Source of the DNA: an uncultured Sunxiuqinia sp.
GTDB taxonomy: Bacteria > Bacteroidota > Bacteroidia > Bacteroidales > Prolixibacteraceae
Assembly (NCBI RefSeq): GCF_947495665.1
Contig: NZ_CANLZV010000001.1
Coordinates: 372,001-436,000, forward strand
Direction: 5' to 3'
DNA: 64,000 bases
The notes under the pieces are model-generated. The model did not search any database. It saw nothing but the letters and a program-made list of their open reading frames with translations, and was not told where the DNA came from. Positions 60,001 to 64,000 of this stretch are shown here, one piece after another. Each line of letters begins with the position of its first letter. The stretch's first letter is position 1. Position numbers and translations under genes: made by a program.

Positions 60001-60328
60001 TTCCAACATTCCAATCTTTACTTTGGTTGACCGTCAGCGGAACCACTTGGCTGCTGGTGGAGACCAAGGATCAATGAGCAGCAGTAGCTCCAGAATGTGG
60101 GAAAAGGGAGATTACCTGGCTTTACGCGAAGTTACTCTAAGTTACGATTTCAACCAGGAGTTGCTGAGAAACGTTTTTCAAAACCTTCGCCTTTATGTAA
60201 CCGGGTCTAACCTGGCTTATTTCAATGGATTCTCAGGAAGTTCTCCGGAAGAATCAGGAGATGGAATTGACTATGGTCGTTTCCCTTTACCACGGACAAT
60301 AACTTTTGGATTAAACGCAACCTTTTAA
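57086..60328 (+). CDS. susC: SusC-type TonB-dependent receptor of the sialidase PUL
   Basis: A 1080-residue outer-membrane importer. A signal peptide (to FTFAQ) is followed by a carboxypeptidase-regulatory-like domain (ISGTITEEATGEPLPGATI), the TonB-box region VVVTGYSTQ, the plug (RGGTSFSGSGTPLVLVDG) and a large barrel ending in ITFGLNATF. It lacks the STN domain found in the first SusC, which agrees with control by a cytoplasmic regulator rather than an ECF/FecR pair. I chose the ATG at 57086; upstream frame codons lie in the operator. A second possible start is 57095. The SusD gene follows after 12 bp. Confidence 0.93.
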   Translation: MGKMKEKMLSICLLMALVLASSFTFAQRSISGTITEEATGEPLPGATILVPGTTIGTVSDFDGNYLLEVPEESDKLQFSMIGFERQIISITGLDVINVVMATETTALNEVVVTGYSTQSRAEMTTSIAKLDTKVLESAPRSNAATALQGTIAGLKVTQTTGQPGSTPSLVVRGGTSFSGSGTPLVLVDGVPGSFYALNSDDIESMEVLKDAASTAIYGARAANGVILITTKKGKAGKSSINFRAKFTSNERREDPMKYLGAADYVKFNRLAVRAAQDVMGYNWLDVFLTGAHAAATGNNTTNSIYTTMVLSDDNRYLLDYEGWQTIEDPVNPGTTLIFQENKMNELFYQNSHAQDYSLSFDGGNDKGTYYLGLGFMDDKGLVFGSAFKRYSGTFNASYKLSEALKVSSNFIYAHSNQNLPFDSEYNLFQRTAGLAPTSRIYNNNPDGSLSDDYQPGTYLGFGNPLYYQDKFIRYNLEQRLTGSVQLDYKFLNDFTLTARGSHFAINNSNESFNKAYLSSGSLNTERAASASHRRTLRNQLTALLNYKKTIQDNHNISALVGAEYFEEKYFEFSAGTRLSPTDLIYTMNVGAEANGIPSSRHTGYKIASLFGQVNYDFDYKYLFGFTFRYDGTSRLGNNKYGFFPGVSVGWNIHNEDFFSRSEVKRFVSKVKPRLSYGVNGNIEILSNFGVFGIYDLSSVYDTQAGYRNTQLPLLDLKWERSTTFNIGLDLGLFENRVTIIGDYFIRDVEDKLANLTLPLWTGFSGITTNNGTLRNKGLELQVNADVVKTNDFNWNLGLTYYRVRNFAHQLPENGVDKNRQDGTEIYDPKTGESKYVGGLQEGERVGYDLITAFVFDGVYQTQADIDEHAGRVVEFATQKDTRFLGDTRWKDLNGDNVINNLDRVVIGRRTPKFTGGLTSDFSYKNFSLFVKTDFAVGHYIINGRRVKGIAQTQGNQNGPLEIRDSWTTENPTSNIPIFTLVDRQRNHLAAGGDQGSMSSSSSRMWEKGDYLALREVTLSYDFNQELLRNVFQNLRLYVTGSNLAYFNGFSGSSPEESGDGIDYGRFPLPRTITFGLNATF

Positions 60329-60340
60329 CCCGATTCTACA

Positions 60341-61831
60341 ATGAAAATAAAATTATATACCATACTATTTCTAGTCACAGCGCTGTTTAGCGCCTGTGAT
60401 CTGGAACTGAAGCCTGAGAGTGAATTAACCTACAATGGCTTCTGGGAGTCAGAAGAAGCCGTAAGGGCTGCACACACTGGTATTTATGCCAGTTACCGAA
60501 ACTATACGTTTACACAATGGCAAATGGGCGAAGTTCGTTCTGATGTTTGGGGCGGAAATACCTTTGCCAACTCTCCGAATGATATTGACTTAATTGCCAA
60601 TAATATCAGCTCTACGCTTGTGTTTTTCTCGAACTGGTCCAATTTTTATGGATTGTTGCACTATGTCAATGATTTTATTAAAAATGCACCCAGTGTTGAA
60701 TTTGATGATGAAGCGGAGAAAAATCACATGTTGGGGCAGGTTTACGGTATTCGTGCGCAGATTTATTACACGATGCTGAAAGCCTGGGGTGATGTGCCAA
60801 TCAACACTGAGCCGCTGTTGGAAGTGAACTTGGAAGAGCTTAAAAAGCCGCGTTCACCCAAAGAAGAAGTGATGCAACAAGTTAAAGCAGACATTGCCAA
60901 ATCGTTGGAATATTTTGGCAACGACAACAGTCTTTGGAACGAACGCAGCGTCTACTGGTCAAAAGCAGCGACCTTGGCACTGAAAGGTGACGCTTACTTG
61001 TGGTCAGGAAATGTTTTAGGAGGCGGAACTGCTGACTTTACCGAAGCCAAGGAAGCGCTTTCTCAAATCGCTGGTTTCAATCTTGTAAAATATAGTGAGT
61101 TGTGGGGGCAAAATAATGAAGAGAATAATGAGTTTATTTTCAGTATTGATTATCAACAGGATCAGGCAGGTAACTTCTATGGAAACCTGTTTACTACTAG
61201 ACAGAATGATGTAGCTGGTTTGTATGATGATAAGGCAAACCCAATGAGCGAATTTGTCGTGAACGGGTTGAGTCGTTATGGTGCGTCAGATAAAACTCTT
61301 CTCTTACTGGATGATACCTTGGATCAGCGACGCAATACGTTTATTCGATTCTACAGCGATAGTGCGCTGCACATTCCTTATCAGGCTAATGACCCCAATT
61401 ACCAGGGAGCTGTATTGAACAAATTTCTGGGAATTATTGGTGAAGACGGATCTCGCTTGAGTTTCAACAATGTGCCTTTGTATCGCTATGCCGATGTGTT
61501 GCTTCTGCTTGCTGAAGCTAAAAACAACCTGAACGAGGATCCTTCTGCAGAAATTAATGCCGTGCGCGCAAGAGCTTACGGTGAAAATTTTGCTGGAAAC
61601 GAGTTTACAAATGGTTCCAAAGAGCAAAATACAAAAGCCATTTTGGATGAGCGTTATAAAGAGTTTGTTGGTGAAGGTAAACGTTGGTGGGATTTGGTTC
61701 GCGCTGGTGGTAGCTATGTCTTTGATGAGGTAGAATCACTAGATGCATCAGAGGCCTATAAAATTTACTATTCGATTTCAGAAAGTATGTTAGCCAACGA
61801 TTCTGAATTAACTCAAACGGAGGGCTATTAA
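60341..61831 (+). CDS. susD: SusD-type lipoprotein of the sialidase PUL
   Basis: A 496-residue lipoprotein (lipobox FSAC before DLELKP). It shows the SusD features LGQVYGIRAQIYYTMLKAWGD, the segment VPLYRYADVLLLLAEAKN, and ERYKEFVGEGKRWWDLVRAG. It binds the glycan at the cell surface and works with the SusC encoded 12 bp upstream. It is much shorter than the first SusD (662), so the two pairs probably handle different oligosaccharides. A hairpin follows before the sialidase gene. Confidence 0.93.
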   Translation: MKIKLYTILFLVTALFSACDLELKPESELTYNGFWESEEAVRAAHTGIYASYRNYTFTQWQMGEVRSDVWGGNTFANSPNDIDLIANNISSTLVFFSNWSNFYGLLHYVNDFIKNAPSVEFDDEAEKNHMLGQVYGIRAQIYYTMLKAWGDVPINTEPLLEVNLEELKKPRSPKEEVMQQVKADIAKSLEYFGNDNSLWNERSVYWSKAATLALKGDAYLWSGNVLGGGTADFTEAKEALSQIAGFNLVKYSELWGQNNEENNEFIFSIDYQQDQAGNFYGNLFTTRQNDVAGLYDDKANPMSEFVVNGLSRYGASDKTLLLLDDTLDQRRNTFIRFYSDSALHIPYQANDPNYQGAVLNKFLGIIGEDGSRLSFNNVPLYRYADVLLLLAEAKNNLNEDPSAEINAVRARAYGENFAGNEFTNGSKEQNTKAILDERYKEFVGEGKRWWDLVRAGGSYVFDEVESLDASEAYKIYYSISESMLANDSELTQTEGY

Positions 61832-61877
61832 TCGAAACTTTTCATAGATGGTTTATTAGAGTTTTATAGTTTTACAA

Positions 61878-61917
61878 GTAGACAGGAGGGGGCAGTTTTG
61901 TCTTCTCCTGTTTCTAC
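61878..61917 (+). terminator. Hairpin between SusD and sialidase
   Basis: GTAGACAGGAG pairs with CTCCTGTTTCTAC (with a small bulge). It may partly terminate the susCD transcript. It resembles the hairpin at 52284. Confidence 0.55.
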
Positions 61918-61951
61918 TCTTAATCCATCAGGAATACTTAAAATTTACGAA

Positions 61952-63586
61952 ATGAAACAATTGATTTTTTTACTGGTTGCAGGCCTTTTTTTTACTTATT
62001 GTAAAACTTCAGCTTACGAAGTATCTGCTGAGGAATCCAATTCAATATCGGTTGAATTGATTCAAAAATCGGTTCCTCTGTTTGTCGGTCAGGATAATGC
62101 TCAGGCAGTTCAAGTGGTTGTCAAAAACAAACAGCAAGAGGCCTCGCTGGAGTTGACAGGACTTACGGTTTACTTTGATTCAAAAAAACAAGTTAAATCC
62201 TTGGCCGCTGTTGCTGTTGCGACTAAAACCGGCGAAGATAATCGTGTATTTGCCCGTACTGAAAAACCAGGCAAAAAGACGGAGTTAAAAGGATCAATTG
62301 TACTTAACCAGGAAGAACAAACATTCAACCTCAATTTAGAAGTGAAAGAAGAGGCTGATTTATTGGCCGAAATAGAAATTCAACGGGTTGAACTTCAGTT
62401 TGGCAATGGCCAAACAGTGGAAGTACAACCAACTGCATCACACACCTATCGTCTGGCAAAAGAACTGCGTGCAGCAGGACAAGACCAGGCAGATACTTAC
62501 CGAATTCCGGGATTGGTGACCACCAACGAAGGAACATTAATTGCTGTTTATGACATCCGTTACAACAACAGCAAAGACTTACAGGAAAATATTGATGTTG
62601 GCATGAGCCGCAGCACGGATGGTGGCCAAAGCTGGGAACCCATGCGTGTAATCATGGACATGGGTGAGTGGGGCGGACGTTCAGAACGACTCAACGGAAT
62701 TGGTGACCCCAGTGTTTTATATGATCATACTACCGGAACGCTTTGGGTTGCCGGACTATGGATGAGCGGAGCAACAGAGAAAGATATGCTTTGGTGGGCT
62801 TCAAAACCGGGCATGAGTCCGGAAGTGACCGGCCAGTTTGTTTTGACCAAAAGTACGGATGATGGTCTGACCTGGTCAGAGCCGATCAATGTTACCGAAC
62901 AAATTAAAGACCCGGCTTGGCAATTGTTGTTGCAAGGACCCGGAAGAGGAATCACGCTGGAAGATGGTACGCTGGTATTCCCGGCTCAATTCAAGGCCGA
63001 CATTGGCGAAAAAGCCCTTGATGGCGGTCAGTATTCCTGCCACTCGACCATTGTATACAGCCAGGATGGCGGCCAAAGCTGGCATATTGGAACCGGTGCC
63101 AAATCAAACACCACCGAGGCGCAGGTAGTGCAGCTAACGGATGGAAGCCTGATGCTGAACATGCGTGATGACCGTAACCGAAAAGACAAAAGCGATACCA
63201 ACGGACGCGCAGTTGCGACAACGTCGGACTTGGGAAAAACATGGACAGCTCATGCCACTTCTAATTCTGCCTTGCCGGAATCGAATTGTATGGCCAGCAT
63301 CATTTCAGCTGATCTGAACGTGAATGGGAAGAAACAACGGGTATTGTTCTTTTCAAACCCCAATAACAAGAATCAACGGACCAATATGACCATCAAAACC
63401 AGTTTGGATGAGGGCATGACCTGGCCTGAAAAATACCAGTTGGAACTGAACGAAGCGGGCGGTTATGGCTATTCGTGCATGACCATGATTGATGACAAAA
63501 CCATTGGCATTTTATACGAAGGCGTAAAAAACCTTTATTTCCAGAAAATTCCGGTAGCTGAGTTACTGGGAGACCTGACCAAATAA
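61952..63586 (+). CDS. Sialidase (exo-alpha-neuraminidase), GH33
   Basis: A 544-residue lipoprotein (lipobox TYC before KTSAY). An N-terminal beta-sandwich domain of about 160 residues is followed by the six-bladed propeller. The family RIP motif appears as TYRIPGLV, and Asp-boxes are seen in STDGGQSW, STDDGLTW, SQDGGQSW and TSDLGKTW. It releases terminal sialic acid from glycans, a step that must precede removal of galactose and GlcNAc by the other enzymes. I chose the ATG at 61952 because it begins the signal peptide; the frame extends to 61898 in the hairpin. No sialic acid lyase or epimerase is in the window; they may lie to the right. Confidence 0.94.
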   Translation: MKQLIFLLVAGLFFTYCKTSAYEVSAEESNSISVELIQKSVPLFVGQDNAQAVQVVVKNKQQEASLELTGLTVYFDSKKQVKSLAAVAVATKTGEDNRVFARTEKPGKKTELKGSIVLNQEEQTFNLNLEVKEEADLLAEIEIQRVELQFGNGQTVEVQPTASHTYRLAKELRAAGQDQADTYRIPGLVTTNEGTLIAVYDIRYNNSKDLQENIDVGMSRSTDGGQSWEPMRVIMDMGEWGGRSERLNGIGDPSVLYDHTTGTLWVAGLWMSGATEKDMLWWASKPGMSPEVTGQFVLTKSTDDGLTWSEPINVTEQIKDPAWQLLLQGPGRGITLEDGTLVFPAQFKADIGEKALDGGQYSCHSTIVYSQDGGQSWHIGTGAKSNTTEAQVVQLTDGSLMLNMRDDRNRKDKSDTNGRAVATTSDLGKTWTAHATSNSALPESNCMASIISADLNVNGKKQRVLFFSNPNNKNQRTNMTIKTSLDEGMTWPEKYQLELNEAGGYGYSCMTMIDDKTIGILYEGVKNLYFQKIPVAELLGDLTK

Positions 63587-63596
63587 TAGCACGACA

Positions 63597-64000
63597 ATGG
63601 CTTATCGAAATTGTCTGTTGAAAAGAATTAGAATGATTGGCCTGCTACTGTTGGTAGCAGGCCTGTGGAATTGCACCCGGCAGGGAGCAGATTCTGCTCG
63701 CCCTGCCTTAATTCCACAACCACAGGAGCTGAGTTGGAACGACGAGGTTTTCCAGGTAGAAAATGACGAGCCGCTGATTCAGCGCTTGGTGAATGAGTTG
63801 CCGGGCGTACCTCGAAATATCGAAGAAGCTTACCGTTTAAAAATTACAGCTGACTCAGCTGTTTTGGAAGCTGTAACCGAACAAGGACTTTACCGGGGGC
63901 TTCAAACAGTGCGTCAACTGACTTACTCCAACAAGGGCAAACAGCTTATTGCAGGTTGCAATATTGTTGATTGGCCGGCTTTTCGTATTCGTGGCTTCAT
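63597..64000 (+). CDS. Beta-N-acetylhexosaminidase, GH20, N-terminal part (cut by window edge)
   Basis: At least 134 codons are open to the window end. A lipoprotein signal peptide (IGLLLLVAGLWNC before TRQGA) is followed by ALIPQPQELSWND, the usual start of the GH20b domain, then LYRGLQTVRQL and DWPAFRIRGF, which lead into the catalytic barrel. The catalytic Asp-Glu pair is outside the window. It starts 10 bp after the sialidase stop, so the two are co-transcribed. It is the fourth GH20 of the region. Confidence 0.85.
   Translation, partial: MAYRNCLLKRIRMIGLLLLVAGLWNCTRQGADSARPALIPQPQELSWNDEVFQVENDEPLIQRLVNELPGVPRNIEEAYRLKITADSAVLEAVTEQGLYRGLQTVRQLTYSNKGKQLIAGCNIVDWPAFRIRGF

Overview
The window comes from a Bacteroidota chromosome, most likely a marine or sediment member of the Marinilabiliales/Prolixibacteraceae type; the family is an inference, the phylum is well supported. 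The phylum evidence is: SusC/SusD pairs, promoters of the TTTG-N19-TAnnTTTG type, few strong Shine-Dalgarno sites, many cell-surface lipoproteins, and a tmRNA encoding the tag GENNYALAA.

Region 1 (1-9429) is the right end of a prophage. It holds tail structural genes (the first is cut by the window edge), a 956-residue tail-fibre-like gene with lower GC content, a lysis module (small membrane/coiled-coil protein, transglycosylase-like endolysin, two small membrane/lipoproteins), a tyrosine integrase, and an intact tRNA-Pro(CGG) that marks the attachment site. All four untranslated gaps between the phage genes carry the same TCCTTTC word.

Region 2 (9430-18590) is core chromosome: a small membrane protein, an AlaDH/PNT-type dehydrogenase, tmRNA (ssrA), a formate module (pflB, pflA, focA-like channel), a MazG-like pyrophosphohydrolase and a CPA1 cation/proton antiporter. 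Between the last two genes lies an unexplained, two-sided array of degenerate 20-21 bp repeats facing away from a central palindrome.

Region 3 (18591-56168) is a large polysaccharide-utilisation locus (PUL). On the minus strand are a LacI-type regulator and a cytoplasmic N-acetylhexosamine operon (deaminase fused to a PIG-L deacetylase, an APH-fold kinase, a CBM9-like protein). On the plus strand are GH20, GH2, an ECF sigma/FecR pair, SusC/SusD, GH16, GH20, GH16, a sulfatase, a GH29 fucosidase, a second sulfatase, GH20, two GH2 and a PagL-like lipid A deacylase. The SusC is split by a run of nine G; eight G would restore one reading frame, so it looks like a phase-variable (OFF) receptor or a sequencing slip.

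Region 4 (56203-64000) is a second PUL: a GntR/FCD regulator (NanR-like by context) divergent from SusC/SusD, a sialidase (GH33) and a GH20 cut by the right edge. The intergenic region has a canonical promoter followed directly by a perfect 13-bp inverted repeat.

Together the enzymes fit removal of sialic acid, fucose and sulfate, endo-cleavage by GH16, and alternating removal of beta-galactose (GH2) and beta-HexNAc (GH20) from sulfated, fucosylated poly-N-acetyllactosamine such as mucin O-glycans or keratan sulfate. GlcNAc would then be processed inside the cell by the kinase and deaminase operon. The substrate is inferred from the enzyme set, not shown directly.
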